64,000 nucleotides of DNA, from the NCBI GenBank assembly GCA_034521225.1, contig JAXHMR010000033.1, forward strand, positions 124,001 through 188,000. The letters are read 5' to 3'. Of the stretch, positions 17,552-25,446 are shown piece after piece. Numbering within the stretch: the stretch's first letter is position 1; every line of letters begins with the position of its first letter. The position numbers were made by a program, and so were the translations under genes. Source of the DNA: Woeseia sp034521225 (lineage in GTDB: Bacteria > Pseudomonadota > Gammaproteobacteria > Steroidobacterales > Woeseiaceae). The notes under the pieces were generated by a model. The model was not told where the DNA came from and ran no database searches. It was given only the letters and a program-made list of their open reading frames with translations.

Positions 17552-17582
17552 TTGACTCTGTAGTGACTACAGAGTCTACGCT
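17552..17582 (+). promoter_or_regulatory. MerR-type promoter and operator for merC-merA
   Basis: A -35 TTGACT (17552-17557) and a -10 TACGCT (17577-17582) are separated by 19 bp, the long spacer characteristic of MerR-regulated promoters. The spacer contains a perfect dyad ACTCTGTAG-TGA-CTACAGAGT (17555-17575). It drives the plus strand towards merC and lies just before the divergent merR start. Confidence 0.85.
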
Positions 17583-17680
17583 CTCTGGTCATCTGCACCA
17601 AGGAACGGCGATCTAAAGGACAGTCGCCAGACGATCTTCGCGTCGTCGCCTTGGTCCGACGGCTTAGAGAAACTCGTGCA

Positions 17681-18124
17681 ATGAACAATCTGATCTCCTG
17701 GTTCTCCCGTGTCGCCGACAAGTCCGGTGCCGTCGGCGCTGTCGTCTCGACCATGGCCTGCGCCATGTGTTTTCCGGCGGCGGCCAGCATCGGTGGAGCC
17801 ATCGGCCTGGGATTCCTGTCGCAGTGGGAAGGCCTTTTCATCAACACGCTGCTGCCGCTGTTCGCCTGGCTCGCCCTGGGCGCCAACGCCTTGGGCTGGA
17901 TCAGTCACCGCCAATGGCATCGCAGCCTCGCCGGGATGGTCGGCCCGGTGATCGTGCTGCTCAGCCTCTACCCCTGGTTCCAGTACGTGTGGAGCACCTG
18001 GACGCTATACGGTGGGCTGGCCGTGATGCTCGGCGTCGCCACCTGGGATCTGCTCGCCCCCGCCCACCGACGGTGTGGCCCCGAAGGTTGCGACGTCCCT
18101 CAGGCCGGCCAGGAAAGTTCCTGA
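17681..18124 (+). CDS. merC: MerC-type mercury transporter
   Basis: About 147 residues from ATG 17681, with four membrane helices. The metal-binding pair is in the first helix (STMACAMCFPAAASIGG), and the C-terminus has another pair (RRCGPEGCD). MerC brings Hg(II) across the inner membrane to the cytosolic reductase. It is the first gene after the MerR-type promoter and precedes merA by about 60 bp. No merT or merP is present. Confidence 0.88.
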   Translation: MNNLISWFSRVADKSGAVGAVVSTMACAMCFPAAASIGGAIGLGFLSQWEGLFINTLLPLFAWLALGANALGWISHRQWHRSLAGMVGPVIVLLSLYPWFQYVWSTWTLYGGLAVMLGVATWDLLAPAHRRCGPEGCDVPQAGQESS

Positions 18125-18182
18125 TGGCGCTTAATGCCGGGATGCCGGCAGTTAGATTCGGGCAGCAGAAGCAGAGGAACTT

Positions 18183-19621
18183 ATGACGAACGATTGCTGC
18201 GCGATACCCGCCGGCAGCCCGGGAGCGCGCGAGTACGACCTCGCCGTCATCGGCGCCGGCTCGGCCGGCTTCTCGGCGGCCATCACCGCCGCCAACAATG
18301 GGGCGCGGGTTGCGTTGATCGGCCATGGCACGATCGGCGGGACCTGTGTCAACGTCGGTTGTGTGCCGTCGAAAACCCTGATCCGCGCTGCTGACGCTGT
18401 TCAAGCCGGGAAACGGGCCGGGCGTTTCCCGGGCGTCACCGGGGCCGCAAGCGTGACGGACTGGTCCGCGCTCATGGCGGCCAAAGATGCGCTCGTAACC
18501 ACCCTGCGTCAGCAGAAGTACGCCGATCTGCTGCCCGGCTACGAGACCATCGACTACATCGAGGGACTGGCCAGGTTTGCGGACGGCGCGTTGCTCGTCG
18601 ACGGTGTGCCACTTCGCGCCGGCAAGACGATCATCGCCACCGGCGCCGCGCCTGCGTTGCCTGACATCCCGGGTATCAGCGGTATGCCGTTCCTGACCAG
18701 CACCAGCGCGCTCGAACTGCCGGAGCGCCCCGACTCCCTGCTGGTGATCGGGGCGGCTACATAGGCTGCGAGCTGGCTCAACTCTTCGCGCGCCTCGGTT
18801 CGCAGGTGACTCTGGTGACGCGCAGCCGTCTGCTGCCGGAGGCCGAGCCGGAGGTGTCAGGCGCGCTGACCGGATACTTCCGCGACGAGGGCATTACGGT
18901 CTGGGCCGGGCTCCGGTATCGAGAGATTCAGCAGACGGCGACAGGCGTGGCTCTGAGCATCGACGTGAATGGTCGTGCCGAGCGGCTCGTTGGTCGGCAA
19001 GCCCTGGTGGCCACGGGCCGCAGGCCGCACACGGACGGGCTCGGATTGGTCGAGGCCGGCATCGAGCTCGATGAGCGGGGCGCGGTCATTGTTGATGACC
19101 ACATGCGGACCTCGTTGGCAGGGGTCTACGCCGCCGGCGATGTCACCAACCGCGACGCCTTCGTCTACACGGCCGCGCACGGCGCCAAGGTCGCTGCGCG
19201 CAACGCGCTCGCGGGCGATCGTTCGACCTATGACAACCGCGCCATGCCCTGGGTGGTGTTTACCGACCCGCAGGTTTCCGGTGTGGGCCTGACCGAGGCT
19301 GTGGCCCGTGCCGCCGGATACGACGTACTAACGTCGATCATCACCCTCGACCAGGTGCCGCGCGCACTGGCGGCGCGCGATACGCGCGGGCTAATCAAGC
19401 TGGTGGCCGATGCGCATACGAACGTGCTCCTGGGCGGGCAGATCCTGGCGCCCGAGGGTGCCGATGCCGTGCAGACGCTGGTACTCGCCATCAAACACGG
19501 CATGACGGTGGGCGCGCTCGCGGAGACGCTTTTTCCCTATCTCACGACCGTCGAAGCGCTGAAGCTCGCCGCGTTGGGGTTCAATACCGACGTTGCCAGG
19601 CTGTCGTGCTGCGCGGGGTAG
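18183..19621 (+). CDS. merA: Mercuric reductase, frameshifted in the middle
   Basis: A flavoprotein disulfide reductase of about 480 residues that reduces Hg(II) to Hg(0) with NADPH. The FAD motif is VIGAGSAGFSAAITAA, the redox-active pair is in GGTCVNVGCVPSKTL, and the C-terminal LSCCAG carries the Hg-binding vicinal cysteines. The N-terminal heavy-metal domain (NmerA) is absent. The frame breaks at about 18750, where VIGAAT* should read on as the NAD-binding motif and YIGCELAQLFARLG; adding one base restores it. Everything else is intact, so the break may be a sequencing error. Confidence 0.9.
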
Positions 19622-19648
19622 ATTCGACCGCAAAAATCCTGCACGGGG

Positions 19649-19699
19649 GTGATACAAATCCTCGGAACCCAGCACCCTTGGCACGAGGATCTGTATCAC
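19649..19699. repeat. Inverted repeat after merA
   Basis: Arms GTGATACAAATCCTCG (19649-19664) and CGAGGATCTGTATCAC (19684-19699) pair with one mismatch around a 19-nt loop. It lies 28 bp after merA. With no T run it could be a factor-assisted terminator or an element end. It overlaps the stop codon of the short minus-strand frame at 19696-19860. Confidence 0.55.
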
Positions 19700-19860
19700 G
19701 ATTCCGCAGCTACGCGGGGCACGTTGTCGACTTCCACTGAGATGCCGAGCACGGCGCGCAATCGGTCCACGGCCCTTTTGTGGCTGCGAGGATTAATCTG
19801 TCGGATGTTGCGCAGCTTCCACTGAATCGCCGGCCACTGGTTCAGACCTTCGAACGGCAT
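19696..19860 (-). pseudogene. Short orphan frame, possible gene remnant
   Basis: A 54-residue frame (MPFEGLNQWPAIQWKLRNI...) with believable amino-acid composition but no recognisable promoter or ribosome site. The frame continues a few codons upstream (AAEWTL) before a stop. It may be the C-terminal end of a decayed gene. I cannot name a family. It lies in the 354-bp stretch between merA and higB, in which nothing else is supported. Confidence 0.3.
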
Positions 19861-19975
19861 CAGCGTCCATTCCGCTGCACCTTTCTTTTACGGTGCATCA
19901 AGCTTCCACTCCACCTTCCAACGGGGGAACTCTGGCATTAATATGGTACTAAGTGCTATGCTTCATGCCTGAACC

Positions 19976-20353
19976 ATGCGCATCTTCAAGACCAAATGGG
20001 TCCATCGCTGGGCCGCCAAGGAAGGGCTCACTGATGCCAGCCTTCGCGCTGCGGTCGATGAGATGCGGCGTGGCCTGATCGATGCCGATCTGGGAGGGTG
20101 CGTGTTCAAGAAGCGCGTGGCCCTGCCGGGAAGAGGCAAGAGCAGTAGTGTACGAACTTTGCTCGCGTTCAAGCAGGGCCATCACGTGTTCTTCGTCTAC
20201 GGTTTCGCGAAGAATGCACGCGCCAACATCGCTGATGTTGAGCTGAAGGCGTTACGACGACTGGCAGACGAACTGCTCAGTTACGGCGATACGCGCATCG
20301 AGAAAGCGCTTGGCGGAAAAGAACTTATCGAGGTAGTGACAGATGACGAATAA
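19976..20353 (+). CDS. HigB/RelE-like toxin
   Basis: A 125-residue RelE/ParE-fold toxin of the addiction-module killer group: FKTKWVHRWAAKEGLTDASL at the N-terminus, CVFKKRVALPGRGKSSSVRTLLAF with the basic core, and FFVYGFAKNARANI near residue 80. Such proteins cleave mRNA at the ribosome. The gene precedes its antitoxin and overlaps it by 11 bp, the toxin-first order of HigBA modules. It sits with the mer genes in the presumed island. Confidence 0.85.
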   Translation: MRIFKTKWVHRWAAKEGLTDASLRAAVDEMRRGLIDADLGGCVFKKRVALPGRGKSSSVRTLLAFKQGHHVFFVYGFAKNARANIADVELKALRRLADELLSYGDTRIEKALGGKELIEVVTDDE

Positions 20354-20651
20354 GACCATCCTGGATACCGTGCACGATACGGCGAAAGGTCTGCATAAGG
20401 CGGGCGCCATGGATGCAACCACAATGCGTGAGTTTGATGCGTTGTGCCTGCCGCCCGTCAAGCGCTACAGCGCCGGGCAGATCAAGAAGCTGCGACTGCG
20501 TCATAAAGCCAGCCAGTCGGTGTTCGCTGCATATTTGAATACCAGTCCGTCCACGGTGCAGAAATGGGAGCAGGGCAAGAAGCACCCTAACGGCCCATCA
20601 CTAAAGCTACTCAATATCGTCGATCAGAAAGGTCTCGACGTGCTTGGCTGA
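20343..20651 (+). CDS. HigA-like antitoxin (HTH)
   Basis: A 102-residue XRE-type DNA-binding antitoxin. The helix-turn-helix is at about residues 55-85 (RHKASQSVFAAYLNTSPSTVQKWEQG), followed by KKHPNGPSLKLLNIV, typical of antitoxins paired with this toxin type. It overlaps the toxin frame and should neutralise it and repress the pair. Confidence 0.87.
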   Translation: MTNKTILDTVHDTAKGLHKAGAMDATTMREFDALCLPPVKRYSAGQIKKLRLRHKASQSVFAAYLNTSPSTVQKWEQGKKHPNGPSLKLLNIVDQKGLDVLG

Positions 20652-20960
20652 CGCGAACTCGGCAAGCCGACTGTGACCGCCATAGTCGTAGCGAGGGTCA
20701 GTTGCCGACGGCCAAATGTGCCCGTTATAGCCGGGTGGGGGTATTTTCACCTGTGCTCATTTCATACCCCCATTCATACCCCCAAAGCGATGTTCCAGGG
20801 GTTACGTTCGCCCGCGGTTCGGGCTGGGTGCTGATGAAAGTCTGCCAGTGCCTTGGCCCAGCAGACCGGTGGCAGGCTTCATGGATAAAAGAACGATTTC
20901 AAACAATTGCGGCCGAAGATCGAGATTCCGTAGAAAGGGAATCACATTCAAGGCGATAGA
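20652..20960. other. 309-bp gene-free junction next to ssrA
   Basis: No gene supported. It contains TACCCCC-type repeats: TTCATACCCCCA twice in tandem (20761-20784) and an inverted TGGGGGTAT at 20736-20744. Repeats of this kind next to ssrA suggest an old integration boundary, but no integrase remains. Confidence 0.35.
20736..20784. repeat. TACCCCC direct and inverted repeats
   Basis: Two adjacent 12-bp copies of TTCATACCCCCA (20761-20772 and 20773-20784) face one inverted copy TGGGGGTAT (20736-20744). They may be recombinase arm sites. Confidence 0.5.
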
Positions 20961-20989
20961 ACAAAGAAAAGGCCGCTATGTTAGCGGCC
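20961..20989 (-). terminator. Terminator of ssrA
   Basis: On the minus strand, GGCCGCTAACATAGCGGCC forms a hairpin (stem GGCCGCTA/TAGCGGCC) followed by TTTTCTTTG. It lies about 40 bp beyond the tmRNA CCA end. Confidence 0.8.
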
Positions 20990-21027
20990 CTGATCTATTC
21001 TAACATTTTGTTTTTATTATAAAAAAT

Positions 21028-21389
21028 TGGTGGAGGCGGCGGGAATCGAACCCGCGTCCGCAAGTCCTCCGCCCTGAGGTCTACATGCTTATCCCGCCTT
21101 TAATCTCATCACGAACTACCCGGCAGGCAGGGACAATCCGTGACCAGCTCAAGAAAGGTTTTAACGGTTCGGGCCCTGAGCACGCCCTTGCCGCGGTCTT
21201 GTGTGGGTGACCCCTGGACCCCGAACGCACAAGCACATCCGGTCAGAGGGCATTCAACTGGTTTTTAAGCAGCTAATGCGTAGTTGTCGTCGTTGGCAAC
21301 TATAAGTGTTACAGCTGGATTTACGAGGTGATCTGTCCCTCGGCATGCACCCAGAGTTTCGCGACCCACGTCGAAGCCAAGTCGCCCCC
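21028..21389 (-). ncRNA. ssrA: Transfer-messenger RNA
   Basis: About 362 nt. The 3' end has the tRNA-like T arm and acceptor ending in CCA (21028-21030), and the 5' end reads GGGGGCGACTTGGCTTCGAC. The tag frame at 21268-21297 encodes ANDDNYALAA followed by TAA (21265-21267), one residue away from the E. coli tag ANDENYALAA. It rescues stalled ribosomes together with SmpB, whose gene is about 570 bp away, separated by hxlR. The island-like mer/HigBA block ends just beyond its 3' end. Confidence 0.95.
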
Positions 21390-21427
21390 TGAACTGGGGC
21401 TGCCGCAACGGCGACAGCCTTGCTAAC

Positions 21428-21455
21428 AGTGTAGGGGCATTCCGCCAAAAAACAA
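21428..21455 (-). promoter_or_regulatory. Sigma-70 promoter of ssrA
   Basis: On the minus strand, -35 TTGTTT (21450-21455) and -10 TACACT (21428-21433) have a 16-bp spacer. The predicted start, about 30 nt before the mature tmRNA 5' end, fits a processed precursor. Confidence 0.6.
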
Positions 21456-21557
21456 TGGCGGTGTCGGCATTTCGGTGTCCGCCGGGCAGGGTGGGATAGT
21501 GGCGATTGCAGAGTGACGGCCGCTGTGCTACAGAATACGTAGCAACTGAAAATACGA

Positions 21558-21572
21558 CTTCGAATTTCGAAG
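21558..21572. promoter_or_regulatory. Candidate operator of the HxlR regulator
   Basis: Perfect palindrome CTTCGAA-T-TTCGAAG, 18 bp before the hxlR start, in the right place for autoregulation. Inferred from symmetry only. Confidence 0.4.
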
Positions 21573-21590
21573 CAGCAGGCGGGATCCCTT

Positions 21591-21941
21591 ATGCGCAAAG
21601 GCTTGAAGCAATGGCGCGCGGTGCCGACAGACGCACCAACAGCGCGGCTGATGGACGCGCTTGGGCGCCGTTGGGCACTCCGGGTGATCTGGGAATTGCG
21701 GGCAGGCCCCGTAACGTTTCGCGGCCTGCAGGCCGCCTGCGGGCATATCTCACCCAGCGTGCTGCAGACACGGCTGCACGAATTGGCGGAGCTTCGTGTG
21801 GTCGAGAAGGTACCGCGGCTGGGGTACCGGCTGACGACCAGTGGAGAGACCTTGTACCAGGTCCTCGAACCGCTCGCGGACTGGTCGCAGGAACATCGCA
21901 ATGACCTGCACTCTAGTGATAATTCACTTTATAAAAAGTGA
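21591..21941 (+). CDS. HxlR-family winged-helix regulator
   Basis: A 116-residue regulator with the HxlR signature: DALGRRWALRVIWELRAGPVTFRGL, then ISPSVLQTRLHELAELRVVEKV and YRLTTSGETL, LEPLADWSQEH. Many family members sense reactive aldehydes, quinones or oxidants through cysteine; here a Cys occurs in LQAACGHIS. It lies between ssrA and smpB, an unusual place that separates the two trans-translation genes. Target unknown. Confidence 0.85.
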   Translation: MRKGLKQWRAVPTDAPTARLMDALGRRWALRVIWELRAGPVTFRGLQAACGHISPSVLQTRLHELAELRVVEKVPRLGYRLTTSGETLYQVLEPLADWSQEHRNDLHSSDNSLYKK

Positions 21942-21958
21942 ATAACCTGTTGTTTTAA

Positions 21959-22438
21959 CTATCCACTCGATTTCAATATCCGCGACTTTTGCCGTTCCCA
22001 GTCTCGGTTCTTCTCGGTTGCCCGCTTGTCATGCTGCTTCTTGCCCTTGGCGAGGCCCAAGTCCAGTTTGGCGCGGCCGCGGGTCCAGTGCAGGTTGAGC
22101 GGTACCAGCGTGTAGCCCTTGCGTTCGACCGCCCCGACAAGCCGGTCCAGTTCATTGCGGTGCAATAGCAGCTTGCGTGCACGGGTCGGCTCCGCATTGA
22201 CGTGCGTCGACGCGCTTAAGAGCGGCGAGAAATGGGCGCCGACCAGCCACGCCTGCCCGTTGCGCAAGTGCACGTAGCTTTCGGTCAGCTGCGCGCGCCC
22301 GGCGCGCAGGCTCTTGACCTTCCAACCCGTCAGTTCGAGTCCCGCCTCGTAGGTATCCTCGATAAAATAATCGTGGCGAGCCCTGCGGTTCTCGGCGATT
22401 CTCGGGTTGGTTTTCGGCGTTTTGCCGGACTTGCTCAT
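21959..22438 (-). CDS. smpB: SsrA-binding protein
   Basis: About 159 residues from the ATG at 22438 (an in-frame GTG at 22450 is an alternative). Full-length SmpB OB-fold: NRRARHDYFIEDTYEAGLELTGWKVKSLRAG, LHRNELDRLVGAVERKGYTLVPLN, and the basic C-terminal tail GKKQHDKRATEKNRDW that folds into the decoding centre. It binds tmRNA and carries it to stalled ribosomes. It is divergent from the sodium-dependent transporter. Confidence 0.95.
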   Translation of the reverse strand: MSKSGKTPKTNPRIAENRRARHDYFIEDTYEAGLELTGWKVKSLRAGRAQLTESYVHLRNGQAWLVGAHFSPLLSASTHVNAEPTRARKLLLHRNELDRLVGAVERKGYTLVPLNLHWTRGRAKLDLGLAKGKKQHDKRATEKNRDWERQKSRILKSSG

Positions 22439-22578
22439 TGTCAGACTCACCCGCCAGGCGGCTGCTCAAAAGGGGCGCGATTATACGGTACAGCCGCGCG
22501 CCGGGCGCAATGCCGTCCGGTTGTCAGGACCCTGCCTTTGATCCAGAATCCCGGCTTCGGGGGTCGACGAGAATAATA

Positions 22579-23976
22579 ATGCAGAGTCAGGACACCAACG
22601 GTACCGGCAAGCGCACGTCACTGCACGGCCAGTGGTCCACGCGACTGGCGTTCATCCTGGCCGTTACCGGCTCCGCGGTCGGACTCGGCAACATATGGAA
22701 GTTTCCCTACATTGCCGGGCAGAACGGCGGCGGCGCATTCGTCCTCGTTTACTTGTTATGCGTCGTCCTGATCGGCTTGCCGGTCATGATGTCGGAGATC
22801 CTGATCGGGCGCCGCGGGCGGCGCAATCCGGTGGCAACGATGGAGTTGCTCGGCGAGGAAGAAGGCAGCTCCCGCCAGTGGCGCTGGATCGGTGTCCTGG
22901 GGGTCGTCGCGGGCATCCTGATCCTGTCCTACTACAGCGTCATTGCCGGCTGGACACTTGCCTACATTTTTAAAAGCGCAACCGGCACGTTCGCCGGTGC
23001 GGATGCGAGCGCTGTTGCCTCGGCGTTCAGCAACTACATCGGCAGCTGGACGGCGGTGACAGCCAGTCACACGGTCTTCATGGCCATTACCATCTTCGTC
23101 GTCGCGCGTGGTGTCGAGCGGGGGCTGGAGCGGGCTGTGCGGTTCATGGTGCCGGCGCTCCTGACGCTGTTGCTCGTACTCCTTGGCTATTCGCTGACGT
23201 CCGGACATTTTGGCGCCGGTCTTGCGTTCATGTTCACGCCGGATTTCGACGCACTGACCTGGAACAGCGTGCTCGCGGCGATGGGGCAGGCCTTTTTTAC
23301 ACTCAGCATCGGCATGGGTGCGATCATGGCCTACGGTGCCTACTTGCCGGAGGAGACGTCGATTCCGGCTGCGTCCGGCGCTGTCGTTGCTGCTGATACC
23401 TCGATCGCCATACTCGCCGGCCTCGTGATCTTCCCGCTGGTTTTTGCGAACGGGCTTGACCCTGCCGATGGACCGGGCCTGGTGTTCGTCACCTTACCGC
23501 TGGCTTTCGGCCAGATGCCGGGCGGCGTATTTTTCGCCACGCTGTTTTTCGTGCCGCCGTCTTTCGCCGCGTGGACCTCGGCGATCGGCCTGATGGAGCC
23601 TGCCGTTGCATGGTTTGTCGAGTTCCTCAATTTCAGCCGGGCGCGCGCCGCGGCCGCGGTTGGCGTGATGATCTGGCTACTGGGTTTCGGCACGGTGCTG
23701 TCGTTTAACGTACTTGCGGACCTGCAGTTCTTCAAAGGCACGTTGTTCGATAACCTGGACCACCTGACGAGCAATATAATGCTGCCGCTCGCTGGTGTGC
23801 TGATTACGTTCTTCGCCGCATGGGTCATGTCCCGCAATTCGACGTCCGAGGAACTCGGCGGCGTCACCACGATGTACAAGGTGTGGCGCTTTCTCGCGCG
23901 ATTCGTGGCGCCGGTCGCGATCCTGTTCGTATTTCTGCAGGCCGTGGGGCTGTTGCCCGGATTCGCCGGTGCCTGA
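22579..23976 (+). CDS. Sodium-dependent transporter, NSS family
   Basis: About 465 residues from the ATG at 22579, giving the usual NSS N-terminus ahead of helix 1 (WSTRLAFILAVTGSAVGLGNIWKFPY), whose unwound GSAVGLGN region binds substrate and Na+. About eleven to twelve hydrophobic segments follow, including GGAFVLVYL and AFFTLSIGMGAIMAYGAYLP. The family moves amino acids or related amines with sodium; substrate cannot be predicted. Longer in-frame starts upstream would overlap the smpB promoter and are less likely. Confidence 0.9.
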   Translation: MQSQDTNGTGKRTSLHGQWSTRLAFILAVTGSAVGLGNIWKFPYIAGQNGGGAFVLVYLLCVVLIGLPVMMSEILIGRRGRRNPVATMELLGEEEGSSRQWRWIGVLGVVAGILILSYYSVIAGWTLAYIFKSATGTFAGADASAVASAFSNYIGSWTAVTASHTVFMAITIFVVARGVERGLERAVRFMVPALLTLLLVLLGYSLTSGHFGAGLAFMFTPDFDALTWNSVLAAMGQAFFTLSIGMGAIMAYGAYLPEETSIPAASGAVVAADTSIAILAGLVIFPLVFANGLDPADGPGLVFVTLPLAFGQMPGGVFFATLFFVPPSFAAWTSAIGLMEPAVAWFVEFLNFSRARAAAAVGVMIWLLGFGTVLSFNVLADLQFFKGTLFDNLDHLTSNIMLPLAGVLITFFAAWVMSRNSTSEELGGVTTMYKVWRFLARFVAPVAILFVFLQAVGLLPGFAGA

Positions 23977-24012
23977 TTTCGCTCCGGTGTGCCGGGGTAG
24001 CGCACTCGTAAC

Positions 24013-24792
24013 ATGCGCCACGTAAAGCGCAGCGTGCTGGTGCCGTACTCGGCGGCGCAGATGTTCCGGCTGGTCGACGATGTCGAGTCCTACCCGGAGT
24101 TTCTGCCATGGTGCAATGATGCGACGGTCGATCGCCGTGACGGCGACGTCATCGAGGCGACGCTCGAGCTGCACAAGGGCGCCGTCAGCAAGCATTTTAC
24201 GACGCGCAATACCCGGCATGAGTTCGATGCAATAGACCTGGAACTGGTCGGCGGGCCGTTCCGTCACCTCGAAGGCGGATGGCAGTTCCAGGCGCTCTCG
24301 GACAATGGTTGCAAGGTCTCGCTGGAACTCGAATTTGAGTTCGAAAGTACCCTGATCGACATGATGTTCGGCCGTTTCTTCGAGGATACGTGCAATTCAC
24401 TGGTCGACGCCTTTACGCGGCGCGCGGCCGACGTTCTACGGCAATTGAAGGCGGTGTCCAGCGCCGCGCCTGTCAGTGTCGAAGTGGTTTTCGCCGTCCC
24501 ACAGCACCAGGCGCTGGTACCGGTCCAGCTTCCGGCGGGTGCGACAGTGGCCGACGCTATCTCTGCGTCCGGAATCGAGCGTCAGTTTCCGCAGCATGAC
24601 CTGGCGCTGCTGCCGGTCGGGATCTGGGGCCGCCAGGCCGCTCGCAGCCAGCCGCTATCGGACGGTGACCGGGTCGAAATTTACCGTCCGCTTGCGGCCG
24701 ACCCGCGGGAAGCGCGCCGCAAGCTTGCTTTGCACGGCAAGGCCATGGGCCAGCATGACGAAGATGATGGGACGCCCGTCGCGCGCGATTGA
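24013..24792 (+). CDS. ratA: RatA-RnfH fused reading frame
   Basis: Residues 1-143 are RatA/coenzyme Q-binding START-like protein: VPYSAAQMFRLVDDVESYPEFLPWC, LVGGPFRHLEGGW, FFEDTCNSLVDAFTRRAADVL. Residues 150-240 are RnfH/UPF0125: VSVEVVFAVPQHQALVPVQLPAG and GDRVEIYRPLAADPREARRK. In most gammaproteobacteria these are two adjacent genes beside smpB; here one frame spans both without a stop. A GTG at the junction (KAVSSAA) could still start RnfH separately. RatA relatives affect ribosome assembly or quinone handling; RnfH function is unclear. Fusion may be real or an indel product. Confidence 0.82.
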   Translation: MRHVKRSVLVPYSAAQMFRLVDDVESYPEFLPWCNDATVDRRDGDVIEATLELHKGAVSKHFTTRNTRHEFDAIDLELVGGPFRHLEGGWQFQALSDNGCKVSLELEFEFESTLIDMMFGRFFEDTCNSLVDAFTRRAADVLRQLKAVSSAAPVSVEVVFAVPQHQALVPVQLPAGATVADAISASGIERQFPQHDLALLPVGIWGRQAARSQPLSDGDRVEIYRPLAADPREARRKLALHGKAMGQHDEDDGTPVARD

Positions 24793-24800
24793 ACCCGCCG

Positions 24801-25124
24801 TCAGATATCGGGGTTCAGTTCCTGGTCGCGCACAATGCTCGAAACCGTGTCGCCATCGAAATAAACGGATACCCAGCGCTTGAAGCTTGCCTTGTCGCGG
24901 CCGATACGCAGGTAGTAGACGTAGTCCCAGCGGTTGCTGTGAAACATGTCGTCGACGAGCGGGGTGCCAAGCAGGAAGCGAACCTGGTTGCGTGTCATAC
25001 CCACTTCCACCTGGTCGAGGTCTTCCTGCTTGATCAGGTTGCCCTGCGACAGTGACGCCTGGTAAACGCAGCCGGCCAGCAGCGTCATCGCAAGCAGCAG
25101 GGCGGGTATTGAAAATCTATGCAT
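24801..25124 (-). CDS. bamE: Outer membrane protein assembly factor BamE
   Basis: 107-residue lipoprotein from ATG 25124: signal peptide HRFSIPALLLAMTLLAGC with lipobox LAGC, then the SmpA/BamE core QGNLIKQEDLDQVEVGMTRNQVRFLLGTPLVDDMFHSNRWDYVY. It belongs to the BAM complex that inserts beta-barrel proteins in the outer membrane. Divergent from fur, the standard gammaproteobacterial arrangement, and convergent with ratA-rnfH with only 8 bp between the ends. Confidence 0.93.
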   Translation of the reverse strand: MHRFSIPALLLAMTLLAGCVYQASLSQGNLIKQEDLDQVEVGMTRNQVRFLLGTPLVDDMFHSNRWDYVYYLRIGRDKASFKRWVSVYFDGDTVSSIVRDQELNPDI

Positions 25125-25446
25125 ACTCAGTTTGTTCCGGTGGAGCGGGTTGGCCGCGGGCGCGTCCGGCGGAGTGGAGCGCCTGTCACTGCCGGAGACT
25201 CTGCGCGGTAGAAGCCGAACGGGCTGCGGCTTCGCCACTTCAGGCCCGCGGGCTCGATCCTCCTCGTCACATAGTCACCACTACGTCCTCGGACGAGATC
25301 GAAACAACCGGACTCGAAGTGGGAAACCCTCGCCTCGTCCCGTTTCTACCGGCGCAGACTCCTAGTCCATAATAGCGGCGCATGATACCTTCTTTGGCTC
25401 GCGCAGCGAAAGCTGCCGATTTGAACCATGACGAGAGAGTATTCGA

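Noticed and set aside
25239..25446. Imperfect inverted repeat TCGATC...CTCGTC / GACGAG-ATCGA in the bamE-fur gap
   Set aside because: The arms are bulged and short; could be chance in a GC-rich promoter region. Not strong enough to call a Fur box or repeat element.
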